A DNA stretch of 64,000 bases from Ustilaginoidea virens (GCF_000687475.1 NC_057318.1:434001-498000); one strand, 5' to 3'; counted from the first letter of the stretch, positions 44,834-57,120 are shown. The notes: generated from the sequence alone by a model not told the origin. Numbers and translations are program-made.

Positions 44834-45917
44834 ATGATCACGACCCGGCGCAGCGCCAATCTGGGCGCCAGGCATTCCAACGCAATGGAGGACACCGACG
44901 ATCCAGCAGAAAGCCCGTCGCGACCGCGCAACCCGCCGTACCTGCCGACCCCGATGGAGAGACTCGTTCTCTTGCTGTTCCCCGCCATCCTCCTCTTTGG
45001 GACCATTTTTTCCGTCGTTTCTCCACAAACCCGCTCCGCTCCCTACGATCCAATCACCCAGTCGCACCCGCAGGATGCCGACGCGGCCCCGAGCTACTTT
45101 GCTCGCAAGTCCAACGTCTTCAACGTCTTCTTCGTCAAGCGCGGCTGGGGGTGGACCACGTTTGCGTTCTACTTCTTCCTCCTGACCCACCCCAGCGGCG
45201 GCGTCAGCTGGCTGGACGTCAACCCAAGGCGACTTCGAGGTATCCTGCGTTGGGCGGCCGTGACGGGCTGGTGGTTCCTCGTCACGCAATGGTGCTTCGG
45301 CCCGCCCGTGATCGACCGCGGGTTCCAGTGGACCGGGGGAAAGTGCGACCTGGTGGAGCAAAAGCTCGGCGCGGGCGGCCCTGACGACGCTGATGTCGCG
45401 GATGTCTTGACGGCTGTGGCCTGTAAGGCAGCTGGCGGCAAGTGGAGAGGCGGGCACGACATCTCGGGGCACGTGTTCCTGCTTGTTCTCGGAACGGCAT
45501 TTCTGATGCAGGAACTGGGCTGGGCGGTCGGCCGGTGGCACGCGGCGTCGGTCGAGGAGAGATGCGTCGTCATGGCCGACGGAGCCGTGAAGAGCGCCAA
45601 TGTCGAGGCCGACCCGGGTGCCGGCCACAGCCGGGGTCAGCACTCGCTGGGCGTTGGCGGCAAGACTGCGTCGGCTGTTGCCGGGTTGAACCTGTGGATG
45701 CTGTTGATGACGGGCATTTACTTCCACACGTGGTTTGAAAAGGTACGTCGGTGGTGTGCCGGGCAAACAAGCCGGGGAGGGGGGGCGGCGTGAGAGATGG
45801 CTAACGAATCTACAGCTGACGGGACTGCTGACTGCTCTCCTGGGGGTGTACATTGTCTACATTGTCCCTCGCTTTGTGCCTGCCGTAAGGAGCATACTGG
45901 GGATGCCTGGGATATAG
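44834..45917 (+). CDS. SCS3: FIT2/Scs3-like ER membrane protein (fat storage-inducing)
   Basis: ER multi-pass membrane protein of the FIT family, acyl-CoA diphosphatase-type enzymes needed for lipid droplet budding and ER phospholipid balance. 336 residues in two exons, 44834-45742 and 45816-45917; intron 45743-45815 (GTACGT...ACAG, branch CTAAC). Membrane segments: LVLLLFPAILLFGTIFSVV, TTFAFYFFLLTHP, WAAVTGWWFLVTQW, HVFLLVLGTAFLMQEL, LNLWMLLMTGIYFHTWFEK, LTGLLTALLGVYIVYIV. The two catalytic histidines expected in FIT proteins match GHDISGHVF and YFHTWFEK. FFVKRGWGWTT is another family word. The ATG at 44834 is the first in frame; a second at 44885 is possible. The gene symbol rests on family resemblance. 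Confidence 0.88.
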
Positions 45918-46297
45918 TCCTGCGAACGGGGTGACGAAGCTGGGGTGACTGTACAGTAGAAAGCATGTTGATTTGACTTCCGGAGGAGGAGCTGCTGGCA
46001 GTCAGCCGATGCCGGGACGTTGCCATGACAGACCATGACTGCCCGGCAGGCAGTAGTAAATTCTTTTCCTCGCAACAATTTATTTTTTTTTTTCAAAATA
46101 AAAAGAGAATAATCGAAAAATCTCTGTGCCAAACTCGCCATTCGTTGTTGCAACATGGATATGGCAGCTGTTTCGGTGTGGAGACAGACAGGCACCTCTG
46201 CCAAGAACAGCCAACCGTCTTCCCACCAGCAAATCATGTCACACTCAAAAGACAACAAAGTCAACAGACGTCCGCGGCCACGCGACCAGAGCCCGCC
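45918..46297. other. Spacer upstream of the Ap4A phosphorylase gene
   Basis: 380 bp between two plus-strand genes. An AT-rich run lies at 46078-46120. No distinctive element. Confidence 0.4.
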
Positions 46298-47421
46298 ATG
46301 GCTCGCGCAATCCAGCCCCCGGCCCATCTCCCCGACCTCGTCAAACGCGCGTTTGCCCAAGCCCGCGCGGCTGGGTCCCTGCACTACTTCCCGAGCCGCG
46401 TCGCCCTCGTCCCCGTCGGATCCATCCCCGTAACGCCCTCAACCCTCCCCGACCCCCCGGGGCCGTCCTCGCGACAGCGCCCAAGTTTCCAGTCTTTGCT
46501 CACATGTTGCCCCCCCCCCCCCCCCCCCCAAAGTTCCAGCTTCGCTTCGCGCCGTCCCTCGCCGCCAAGCCCAAGGCCGCCCCCACGTCCGATGCCGCAG
46601 CCCGCGCCGACGACCCGTTTGCCCGCCCCCCGCCGTCGCTGTACCTGGCCGCCCTCGGCCCGTCGCACTACCTCGTGCTGAACAAGTTCGCCATCGTGCC
46701 GGAGCACTTCATCCTCGCCACCACGCGCTTCGAGCCGCAGACGCACGTCCTGGAGCCCGCGGACCTCGAGTGCGCCCTCGCCTGCGTCGAGGCCTACGCG
46801 CACCACGACAACGACGACGACGCCGGCGGCCTCTTCGCCTTCTTCAACTGCGGCGAGCACTCGGGCGCCAGCCAGCCCCACCGGCATATCCAGCTGCTGC
46901 CCGTGGCCGCCATGCGGCACGGCCTGGGCGGCGGCGGCGACGACGACGACGCGTGGACCGTCCTCGCCGACCGGCCGGACCTGCGCGCCGCCCCGTTTGC
47001 CGTCTTCTCGGAGCCGATCCGTCTGGGCATGCCGGCGGCGGAGCTGCACGACGCCTACGTGCGCCTGTATCGCAGGGCGTGCGGGGCCGTCGAGGCGCAG
47101 CAGAGGGGGCAGGTCCAGGTCGAGGGCGCGGCGGAGGCGGAGGCGGAGGCGGAGGCGCCGGCCCGCGGGCCCTCGCGCATCAGCTACAACTTGGCCATGA
47201 CGAGCAAGACGCTGGCGCTGTGTCCCAGGCTGGCGGACGGCGGCGCCGTGCTGGCGGACGACGGGAGCGAGGCCGGCAGGCTGGCCCTGAACGGCACCCT
47301 GCTGGCCGGCACGGCGCTGGTGAAGAATGAGCTGGAGTGGGACGCTCTGAGGCACGAGCCGGCGAGGCTGGGCCGCGTGTTGAGGGGGGTTGGCGTAGCG
47401 CGCGACAGTGGAAACGGCTGA
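46298..47421 (+). CDS. Diadenosine tetraphosphate phosphorylase (Apa1/Apa2-like)
   Basis: Cytosolic enzyme that splits Ap4A with phosphate into ADP and ATP. 339 residues in two exons, 46298-46429 and 46534-47421; intron 46430-46533 (GTAACG donor, AAAG acceptor after an 18-C run). The N-terminal exon (PDLVKRAFAQARAAGSLHYF) and the LNKFAIVPEHFILATTRFEPQ core are typical. The HIT-like catalytic motif is SQPHRHIQLLPV (about residues 157-168). The C-terminal domain has SRISYNLAMTSKTLALCPR and LNGTLLAGTALVKNELEWD, also family-specific. A Glu-Ala repeat (AEAEAEAEAP) and a Gly/Asp run come from GGAGGC and GGCGAC repeats. The start is chosen from the N-terminal match; the context GCCATGG is good. Confidence 0.92.
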
Positions 47422-47455
47422 GTTGATTTGGTCTACCTGTAAGCCCATGTGTGTG

Positions 47456-47486
<31 letters not shown>

Positions 47487-47776
47487 TCTTTTTTCTTTTT
47501 CTTCTCTTTGCAACTCCTTGGCCCCCGCCTCCCTTTGTCCTCATTATCAAGTACCCAGGATCTGGCAATCGTGCCTCTGCTTTTGGTTTGTTTTGTCCCT
47601 TGCTCCCATCCAACGGTTGTTTTTCCCGGCGCTCCCATATCCCGCTCCGACATCCCGCTCCGACATCCCCCCCCTTGTCAATGTTCGCCTTGCTGTTTCC
47701 CTTTTATACACGGCACCATGGATGGATGGAATAGAAATACGCGCCTGTTAAAACTCAATTCCCGAAAAAACCCCTC
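47422..47776. other. Convergent 3' spacer with GT and T tracts
   Basis: A (GT)n run at 47448-47470 passes into a T-rich tract to 47507. Two CATCCCGCTCCGA units occur at 47637-47667. No gene seen. Confidence 0.45.
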
Positions 47777-48998
47777 CTATTCGCATCGGCTCACGGCTGT
47801 CCCCAACCCGCCCGTCACCTCGAGATACTTCCGATGGCAAGTCGAGAAGCCAAAGCTCCGCGACCCCCCGTTGGTGGAGATGTAGTCCGACACGCCCTTC
47901 CAGTACACGCGCGACCTTCCCGACCGTCGGCGGAAGAGCGGCACCGCCTGCAGGAGCAAGCCGACCTGTCCGATGCAGAAACCCCGTCAGCAAACACACA
48001 CAGCCGACACAGCCGCTTGGTGGGACAGGACATTGGGGGCCATACGTCACTCTCGGTCCACTGCGGGCTCCGGGGCCGCTCGGCGCTGTCCTTGGTGATG
48101 GCGCGGTAGCGCCCGCGCAGGGTCGACTCCGTCACCGCAAAGTTGTACTTGTCCAGGATCTCTTTGTACGTCATGTTCTGCGCCCGGGCTTCCAGCAGGA
48201 TCCTGTCTTCGAGTTTGCGGCTGTCGGGGCCGTCCGTGGCCGTGAGGGAGCGGTGGTAGCCTTTGCGTGGCTTTGCCGCCCGTCTTTTCGCACGGCTCTC
48301 CGTGGGGACGAGCCTCAGCCGCCTTTTGCAGAGCCGTTGGTCGGGCTCGCCTCCTTCGCGGGGCGGGGCTTCCTCCTCGTTGGGCCCGACCTCTTGCCAG
48401 GCTTGGTCCTCGGCGCTCCGTGCTTGCGTGCAGTAGGCCTCTGGTGCCGGGGGCGAGTTGACGCCGGACAGCAGGTCCGGTTCGAGGCACTCCGTCGCGC
48501 CAAAGCCGCTATCGAGCTCTAGCTTGCGGGGCTCAATGGCCAAGTCCGGCGGAGTAAACATGTCAAAATGCTGAGAGTCCAGGGGAGTCTCGAAATCGGA
48601 TGCATGGCTTGCTTCCCCAGCAAGCAGTTGAGGGCCGGTTGCAGGGATATCGCCGTCGCCCTCGAATCCGTAAAAGTCTGCTCCCGAGTAGACGAGTTCA
48701 CTGAAACTTGACGCACTGGAAGGCGAATCATGGTACCACATGCATTCTTCCAGGGCGGATGCGTTGAACATCGGTAGGAGCGAACATCCCGGGTCGGGCT
48801 GATATGCCGTGTCCAAGTCACTTCCTGTCTTTGACCACAATGTCAGCAGTGACTTGCGCATGGCCGTCGTGCACTTTCTCATACCATTAGAGAATTTGAG
48901 TCAAAGAAGCAGTCCATGGACCCGACTTGATGCAGCTGGGTATACATCGACCGGCATGGCTCATCAGACGTAGCGATATACGGGATATATGGGTTCAT
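47777..48998 (-). CDS. Myb/SANT-like putative DNA-binding protein
   Basis: Putative nuclear regulator, 361 residues in three exons: 48998-48885, 48828-48046 and 47965-47777. Introns are 48884-48829 (GTATGA donor, CTGAC branch, AAAG acceptor) and 48045-47966 (GTATGG...ACAG). The central helical domain reads DRILLEARAQNMTYKEILDKY, then FAVTESTLRGRYRAITKD and PQWTESDVGLLLQAVPLF, ending GVSDYISTNGGSRSFGFSTCHRKYLEV. This tandem helix-turn-helix pattern is shared by many uncharacterised ascomycete proteins. A Lys/Arg-rich patch (KRRLRLVPTESRAKRR) may be a nuclear signal; the N-terminal 170 residues are acidic. The first exon is inferred from splice signals and frame; a start at 48882 is the alternative. 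Confidence 0.75.
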
Positions 48999-51604
48999 TA
49001 TGATATGGACAGCAAGAAGAAAGAGCACAGAAAAGCCCTCCTTCTTGAGCTTTGCGCCCTGTAGCTCGAATAGCGAAAAGACTATCAGGTGGCCTGTTGG
49101 CAGTACGAAGCTTGAACGGAGGGTGTGTGGGTACGACACCGGTTGGAAAGATTGTATCAAATCTGGCAAAACTGATAAAGACAAAGAGGTAGACTTTATA
49201 AAGACGCCGCCCAAGGAGCCATTGCGGATCACCAAGAAGCAAAAAGGAATGGAAATAGCTGGTCAATGCAGGAGCTGGAAGTAAAAGATAGATTGTAGGG
49301 GAAGGGAGAGAGAGAAGGGGGGGCGTGTTGATCCGTGGCCTGGTGTCTGCCAGGGTTCCAAGTAAACAAGCATCCGCACGGGAAGGTATTTCTAAAATAG
49401 CAATTCCTGATTTAAAAATCAATTGCATCTTTAGATACGGCCACCTGGATATCAAGGTCGCCGGACCGTCAAGCCCTAAAAATGGATTCGACACTGTCAA
49501 AACCGGCATCGCTTGGCTGCTCCGGCAGGGTGAAGTGAATCTGAAGTTGGCCGCCACGCTTGTCCCTATTCATGTCCTGTGCAGGCGGTCGTGAAGAAGA
49601 TGGAAAGTAAATGCCCGGCAAAGGGTCAAAGAGCATCCCTTTCTCTGATAATACGTCCGCTCCATCATTGTTTTGGCCCCAGCCAGCTATTGTCAATTGG
49701 CCCTATTCTGACACTCCTCAGGCCGAACCAGTCGTCACCACATCATGTCCGAGACAGCAGGGCAAGCCTCAGAGGCGGGGGATTCTCAGAACGTAGTGTG
49801 ATTGTGGGAACTGTGCGTCTCGCCGGTGGCCGTTGAGAGGTGGTGGTCGGCAGAGAGTCCCTACGTGTGTCGATGCGGGTAGGGATGACACCCAATTCGG
49901 GAAATGGGTGCAGGGGTGCCCTGTTTCCTGTGGGGGGTGAGCTTTGATCCGCGGCGTATATATATCTGTCAAGAGCTGTTCTGAGAATCGGGGGGAAACG
50001 TTCGTGCTGTTCAAGACGGAGGTTTGTACGCTGAAGCTGTCTTGTCAAGCTGGAGTTGAGACAAGGTTCACTGACGGCGCGGAACATGTCAACCCTGTGA
50101 CAACCTCTAAGCATGCCTGACGGCCTCTCGGGAGAAAAAAGTTAGAGACTCAGGAATTGCTGTTTTGGAAAGCACTTTTACCCAAAGAAGCGGTCCGCAG
50201 AACACAGACGTGGACTGGACCAAGCCACTTGCCCCATGCACCGCTGCACACCCAAGTCTCACATCAGACGGCAAGATCTAGTCACATATCGCCTGCAGGA
50301 GATCGATTCCGGACCAGCGTCTCGGTAACCAACTATACGCGCCAAGCTATCAATCAACAGGTTCGCCCAGGGAGCTTTCGGTCGACTTCGCGCGGCAGGT
50401 AAAGAGTCAGGGGAGGTAGGGGCCCGGACCATCCATCCCCTGGCAGTGCCCACAAGTTCTTTATGTGACCAAAAGAGCAAAAGAGAGCCAGAGCAAACGC
50501 TTGTTGCGGCGTAGAAGGCAGCGTCTGATGAAACTGCAGAAAACAAGGGGCAGGGTTGGGTGATCCGGCACTGCCGGTTACGCAGCATATGGTGTGTCTC
50601 CAGTACCGGACTGACGGGTCGACGGCCAAATACAGTGCACGGATAGACTCCCAAGTCTGTTCATATCGACGTCTCATTAGGAATTGCAGGTCGTCAACGT
50701 CCCGTTTCGGGGACGGCTTCGACGTTTTGGTGCCATGCAAGTCATGTGTTTGTGGTACAAGGACATGCCGGGCAAATCTGATGCGGCGCCCAGTCCATCG
50801 CGGGCTCAAACGGGGTCCTGATGTCGTATTTTTCATCTGACTAGTCGTGGTGAGCAGCCTCTCCAGGGCCACATGTTATTGCCGATTTGGCCCCGGAGAC
50901 GGACGAGACAGGACTGCCATCCGACTTTTTCATGCACGCAAGAGAACCCGGCATGTTGTTGTTTGCCACGTACCCGCACTCTCCAGAAAACGGCAGCGCG
51001 ATGCTGTGAATCGCCCGATTCAGGAGCTGGTCGAAGCTCTCAGCAGCCTGCTGCATAGCCCCCCCCGGTCGACCCGCCTGGGTCTGCCCCAAAGAATGGA
51101 CGCACCCATCATGTTGTGTAGAAAGAGCAGATGCAAGATTCCTGATTTGGAGGCCAAGAGATGTATGCTCCGATTTTGTTGGGGTTAGTCATATACCGGC
51201 GAAATTGCGAATGCTGCCACGATTTACCCTTCCATCCAGCCTGAATGAGAGAGACCCTTGGCTCGGCATAAAGCTGTGATGTAGGAAAGCATGCCTCCAT
51301 ACTTTCCGGGTTAGTTCAGATTGTCATGCAAGCCATATTGCCCAATATCAAATGCTGTATTTCGCCCAGTGGATAATGATTCGTTAGTACGGGCGCGGTT
51401 TTCGCATCGCCCCAGTCCACAGTCCCCAAGTCTGCAACCCCCAAGTTGGGCTTTTGTCCCGTTCCAAAACGCCAAAAATGCTCCGTCGCGGTAGGCCTTT
51501 TACCAGAATAAGAAGGAAAAAGAAAAGGAAGAGAGAAAAATACAAAAATTAGGTTGGCAAAGCGCCACGAAAGACGACGCAGCCCCGTCCGCAGCGTGAC
51601 AGGT
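48999..51604. other. Gene-poor interval, 2.6 kb
   Basis: No gene I can support. The minus-strand frame near 50840-50356 has some coding character (a helical RDVDDLQFLMRRRYEQTWES stretch) but no complete model. Composition is less GC-rich than to the left, and decaying gene remains are possible. Confidence 0.4.
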
Positions 51605-52816
51605 TCAGTCGTCCCACTCCTCGTCAAGCTGGTCGATGAGGCGATTTTCAGCGTCGGAATTCCTATGTCTCGGATTTGCATTTAAATGGCTGTAGCCTCG
51701 TCTGCCCGGAAGACATCTCAGGCAAGAGGAAGCCAGAGCAACAAACGTTTCCTATTGATGGTCAGACGAACGCTCGTGCCGGGTTTTTCTATTTCTTTCT
51801 TCCTTCTTTTTCTTCTGGTTTTCCCGCTGGGTCAATGGAGCACTCACGCTGAAAAAACGCCAGATGCCTGCCCACAAACTATAATTTGGCAGCTGTCGCC
51901 AGCCACGAGCATTGGCCACGGTTCGGTTGTAAAAGACACCGCCAAGCACATACACGAGGATGGCGACCAGGAGAATGATGCTAAAGACGGTTCCGGGCCC
52001 AACACTGCCCGGTTTGTGTGGCTCCGCGTGAGCGCAAGCATGAATGGACCGTGCCTCGAAGAAGTATGAGCACTCGTCCGGCGATACGCCTACGAATGAT
52101 ATTGTCGCGCGGGAGTTGCCCGGGTCTCGATCGCAAAGAAAAGAAATCGTGGTCGACTTGCGTTTCGTGGTGTTCTCCTTGCCGTTGTCGGCTCTTTCCA
52201 GATTCTCTACCGTAGGGCCGCGGCTGCTCAAAGCCAACTCCTTACCTCCGTCGTCGTGCCTGGAAGTAAGAGATGACGCTTCTCGGCTGCTCTTTGAGGA
52301 TTTGGTACCTCCTCCGCATGGGGACCCGTCTGTGTACTGTAGCATCCTTACGTTGCCGCGACTGACCAGATCCATGGATTCCGAGCTATAGGCGAACATT
52401 GGTAAGCGCTCAAAAAGGCTGTGGAGTCGGGGCTGAGAATCAACAAACCCTATTGAATAAATGCTTCCACGCGATATATAGTAAGCGCTGACGTTGGCCC
52501 AGGAGCTCTTTGGAACTCCCATCACATCCGTCACTGGATCCACGACCGCTCCGCAAATGTTGAGAGTAAAATTCTTGCCATAGTCGTAGCCTCTGGCTCG
52601 GTAGTCCTTCGAGAGGCCGGACTTGAGCGGCTTCCCCTTCTCTGCCGGATGCGCCATGTCAGGTCGCAAGTCGAAGAAGCCCCCGGTGCCAGAGGACGCC
52701 GTTGCGGTACATGCTGGCGCCTGCGAAGTCGTCGAAGTGGACTGCTTTTCGACAGTGGCGGCAGCGGCAGCGGCAGCGGCAGCGACGAAAACGGTGCTCA
52801 AGATGCCTTGTCGCAT
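51605..52816 (-). CDS. MRH-domain type I membrane protein (Mrl1/Atg27-like sorting receptor)
   Basis: Predicted Golgi-endosome cargo receptor with a mannose-6-phosphate-receptor homology domain. 371 residues in two exons, 52816-51848 and 51751-51605; intron 51847-51752 (GTGAGT...ATAG). N-terminal signal peptide with poly-Ala (from a GCC repeat). Luminal words: GGFFDLRPDMA, RGYDYGKNFTLNICG, WANVSAYYISRG, LQYTDGSPC, SFLCDRDPGNS. One membrane helix, VFSIILLVAILVYVLGGVFY (about 277-296), then a cytosolic tail RQLPNYSLWAGIW and the ending DAENRLIDQLDEEWDD, an acidic sorting tail conserved in fungal homologues and recovered only by splicing. A Ser/Lys-rich insertion sits between the MRH strands. 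Which of Mrl1 or Atg27 is closer cannot be settled by eye. Confidence 0.87.
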
Positions 52817-53342
52817 TGTGAAGCTGTGTCAGTTTGGCAGAGGGGTTGAAGCTGGGAGGCTTGATGGACCAGCGCTCAAGGCGCAATGAACGCAGGGTTT
52901 TGCTTTTGAACAGGAGCGTCTGTCATCAAGCAGTCATCAGCGGATGGGAATACCGGGGAAGTAGAGTGTTCGTCTCGAATAGACCGTTGGAGGTGCAAAG
53001 TTCAACAAGATAATAAAGCTAGACGTTGCTGCAAGCGTCGGTATCGGAAGCTAAGCACCTGTTCCAACACCTTCAATGCGACAACTGAACTGACCACGTT
53101 TTGCCTCAGTCCGCAGGTACCTGGTACAACTGGTGGGACGGGCCAATTGGCCTCTTGACTCCGGGCTGCGTCAGCGGGGGCAAAAAGCTAAATGCGCATC
53201 GGCAAATTAGTTCATCCGGATCCCCGGCAAGTCTCAAGCCCCTGGAGGATGTCTTCGATTGACGTCTTCGATTTCCGGAAGATCCGATCTAATGGAAATT
53301 TGTCGGAGGGAAATTGGCTGTCTGTAATATGGATATCTATCA
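52817..53342. other. Promoter of the MRH gene and border of the AT-rich block
   Basis: Composition changes from GC-balanced to AT-rich close to 53300. No gene is seen before the LTR at 53343. Confidence 0.4.
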
Positions 53343-53486
53343 TGTCCGAGGTAGGATGTGCAGAGTTCCCCCTGGATCAGTAAGCCCTTAGGGGTACCCC
53401 CTATCCCACTATAAATAGCTGGGAATATAAGTCTCTTAGAGGGGACTTGGTTCCTTCAATCAAGCATTATCGCATTTTCCCTATGC
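53343..53486 (+). mobile_element. 5' LTR of a Copia-type retrotransposon
   Basis: The segment starts TGTCCGAGG and ends TATGCA, with a TATAAATAG promoter box at 53410. Just inside follows TGATATGGTAGCAATTG, like the Met-tRNA-derived primer-binding region seen after Copia LTRs. Length about 144 bp. The right LTR is not in the window, so the ends are inferred. Confidence 0.55.
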
Positions 53487-55207
53487 ATTCTGATATGGTA
53501 GCAATTGCGTAAATATCATAATAAAAAACCTTATTCTTATCCCTTACCTTATGGCCTAGCCTTAAGATTAACTGTTATTTTTATTTTGCTGTAAAAGCTA
53601 CTATTTTCCGGATCCTATTTAAGCAAGCTCTGGGTTCCCTATTGAATCCGTCAAAAGCCTTATTGCTAATATACTTATATAGCCTCGTTAATTAAAAAGG
53701 AGGCTATTTAGGAGGAAAATAGCGATATTTCCTTTAAAATTAACCAACCGATATCTTAACCGCTATTTTCGTTAGATTAATTCGTGCCCTGAATATCGTT
53801 ATTAGCAAAAATGGGTATTATTACTAATAATAGCTCTAAACTAGCAGTCAAGCTAATGTCCCAATATAATTGGGATATCTGGTATAATTATATTTAAAAG
53901 CATGCTTTAGAGGATGATATTTAGATATTTATTGATCTTAAGGGTTCGACGATACTAAATATGCCTCTTCTGCCGGTGTAGGAATTAGATGAATCTATCT
54001 ATTCCATATAGGCATTAGCATTAATACCTATATCGGCAGTAATAGCCGATTTATTAATAGAAGCTATAGATCGTGCCCCTTCTGTAAATACTAGAGCTGT
54101 ATCGGCAGCTAAGGTATTATCGGTAGCACTAATAGTGAGAATAAGAATAATCCGGCCATAGTAAGTCGAAAATATTAAAGAAAACTACTACTTTAAGCCG
54201 ATATAATACCCTGGTGGTATTACTACTGCAGAATGGATGAAATAAGCTAATATTTAGTATAACTTTCAAAATGACTATTATATAATATTTAGTCGAAATC
54301 TTTAAGTATATATGGCGTAGTTTGAATTAACGTTAAGCCTTAGCTATAAGATATTAGTGGCAGGCGATTGGAGCATTCGAGGAAAAATTTAATGCCTAAT
54401 AAAACGTATGCGACTAGTTTAGCTTATTATTTAGGAATACCTTAAAGAAAAATTTAAGCAGGCAATGCGATATAACCTCGGAAGATATAATATAGAGGAA
54501 TAGTTTAACGAAATCTCTATATTGTATAAGCAACTAGTATGAATAGACTCGATCCTTATTAATAGGAATACGCCTACTAAATAGCTAGTAGAAGCTCTTT
54601 ATTAAAAGTATCCTGCCTTTAAGGATAAAATCCTTAATCGAATAGTAAAGGCATAGGAATAGAATAAATATCTCGATTTTCTAATAACTATTAAAAATAT
54701 ATAGTAGAAATAGGAGCTAGAAGAAAAGGAGAAGGTTAGCAGTAGTTATATAGCATTTGTAATTAATGATACTAAACTTTTATTATAAGCCGCTTTTAGT
54801 AATGCTTCGGCTTTATTTTCGGTAGAGAAAAAGACCTATAAATACTATAGTAAGCCCTATATAGTAAAGGGGCCTTATTATAAGAATTATTAGATATTGA
54901 CTCTATCGATAGCTCTAAACCACTTAAAAGATAGGATTAATAAGAAAAGCTAGGAAGCTATATATAAAAAGATAAAAAAGGAATCTAAAGAGGTATAAGA
55001 TGCATTTAAGGCCTTTTAAGATAAATATAAAGGTAAAGGCAAAAGCAAAAGTAATAATAATAATAATAAAGAAGAAAATAGATTAATAGAAAAAGAAAAG
55101 GAAGATAAGGTATTTATAATATCTATCCTTTCTATAGGAACTTACCTAGATAATTTAGGTCTTTTGAAGTTTTATATTATGCTCGATAGTAGTGCTTTAA
55201 TATATAT
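53487..55207 (+). mobile_element. RIP-mutated Copia gag and start of protease (left part)
   Basis: Read in one plus-strand frame with stops at TAG/TAA, this encodes a Copia gag: a QYNWDIWYNY-like N-terminal word near 53865, a zinc-knuckle remnant near 54829-54890 (Cys positions changed to Tyr: KYYSKPYIVKG) and the protease site LDSSALIYI near 55178-55207, where DSGA would be expected. Nearly all stops stand where Gln, Arg or Trp codons are likely, as C-to-T and G-to-A change produces. The frame resumes at 62045. Confidence 0.75.
55194..55207. repeat. 14-bp target-site duplication, left copy
   Basis: GCTTTAATATATAT, repeated at 62045-62058. Removing one copy and everything between restores the Copia frame across the protease site. 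Confidence 0.75.
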
Positions 55208-57120
55208 ATATATATATATATTACACTAGCTAAGCTATCTAGGGGGGGGATAAGCCCCCATCTAGCCTAGTGCTAGTACCTCTATGCCTAATCTATATAG
55301 GAAACCTGAGTGCCGGAAGGAAAACCTATATACTGTTTGTAGTCAATAGTATCCCTTCGGAATTGAAGGGGGTTTACTATGCGTTGCGAGGAGGTGTCCT
55401 GTCGCGCGAGACTAGGTCTGGCTGTAGGGCTGGGAAAGTGTGGATAGTAGGCGCGCCTCGATAGGCGCGGTGATTTGCCTTAGTGGTTATTAGTTATTGG
55501 TTTTTGGGCATTAGTTAGGCTCTAGGGTGGGTATAAATCGGAACCGATATAGTCAATATTATTGGGTATAGGAGGCGGCAGTAACGTTAGTATTGGGTGG
55601 GCGGCGGTATCGCAGTAAGTCGTGCGTTTTATTGTTATTAGCTTTGTCTGATATAGGTTGGGGTAGCTAGCGGACGGTCGAGTGATCTAGTATAGGCATA
55701 TAGTAGTATAAAGTCTCCCTTACCTGCCCTATCTTTTTAATTCCTTTCCTCTTCCCTTTTTATTCCTTATTGAAAATTACTAAGAATTTTCCTTTACTTC
55801 TCTGCTTTAATTACGCTATAGTAGTTTTTATATATCTTTTGTTCTTCGATATGCCTACTATTTTAAAGTTAGGTCCTAGCCTAGCTTGAAAATAGCTATA
55901 TTATCCCTGCGTATGCCGCGGTGCTAATATAGCCGCTCGTTATTATAACTAATAAGGTAAAAGGTTCTCTTTAATCGTTATCTATCTTTTTCTAATAGTA
56001 GGTAAGGCTCGGGGGTGCCTATTTCGCTTATACTTCGAAGCGGAAGCCTTATTATATCCTAGTGCGTAATACTATAAACCGCAAACCAGTAGAGAGTATG
56101 CTTATATTATAGAAGGCCTATACTTACAAGTAGGAAGTAAGTATATTAGTTTGCCGGTATCCCTTAACTTTATAGTTAATTTTAGTAGGTAGACGAAGAC
56201 GATTACCATAAGGCTTAGCAGGCTATATATCGGTCTATTGCGCTAGTTACCTTAGTGCCTTAAAAGGGTTAAAACGACTCTACTATTATAATATAAGTAA
56301 TAGTGCCTATAGTCTTAATCTTATTATTAGCCGACTTCCTTAGGCTTATTAAGAAAGGGGTTTTAGCTTTAGAGCGCGCCTATAGTGGCAAGCCTTAGCC
56401 TCTCTCGTCGGTCAAAGGAACTTAGCCTCCTACTACTACTGCCGGCGATAGAAGCCCTATTAGTTCTATTATTACATTAGATATCGATAATAAGCCTGCT
56501 TTTAGGCCTACTGCTATAAAGGAACCACCTCGCAGCAAGGGGGTCTCGCCAATATAGTCTGAGACTCCTATAATACTATCTTCTAATAAATTATAGTAAG
56601 CGGTTGCATTTTTAAAGTTTATAAAGTCCTAAGCGGAGTCTTAGTTAATAGTATCTGCCTCTAGAGCGCCAGCTATACTACTATTGAAGCCTCCCCTGCC
56701 TACTATTTAGTTAGTATAGCCTAAGCAAGCTAAGTTAATAGTTCTATTGCTATCCTTTCCTCGTCCCTATACTAATACCCTTGCCCCCTCCCCCTTTAAG
56801 AGGAAGAGGGAGGGGTTAAAGACGATAAAGTCGCCTATAAAAGGAACGCTAGGTTTAGCCGTTAAGGTTAAATGAAAGACGCGTTTAAGATCTATAGTCT
56901 CCCCTTCCCTAGGGGGGAAGGGGAAGGGAAAAGGGAAAATAAAGGTGGCCCCTAATAATAGCTATAGTAATAAAGAAGGTAGTATAGAGTAAATAGGGGT
57001 CTAAGGGGTTAAGGATACTAGGAAGATTAGGGGTCTAAGTCTATCGACCGTATAGATAGCTTATATAAAAAGAACGTTCTTCCCCTATTTATATAATTAA
57101 TCATATCTTTATCTATAATT
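55208..57120 (+). mobile_element. Degenerate transposon fragment with a Pro/Lys-rich plus-strand frame
   Basis: It lies between the left Copia junction and the 3' end of the LINE. After a (TA)n run and a promoter-like stretch (TATAAATCG at 55531) a plus-strand frame interrupted only by TAG/TAA-type stops runs from about 56100 to 57080. It encodes a Ser/Pro/Lys-rich protein with words such as KEPPRSKGVSP and SPFKRKREGLKT. I do not recognise the family. It could be an independent element, or part of the same insertion as the LINE. Confidence 0.5.

Noticed and set aside
50356..50840. Possible minus-strand gene with a helical RRRYEQTWES-like stretch
   Set aside because: No complete model, no domain, and the C-terminal half looks intronic. 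Kept only as a note in the interval description.
55270..55464. Small plus-strand frame within the transposon block
   Set aside because: Lies inside a decayed element, without homology I can see.
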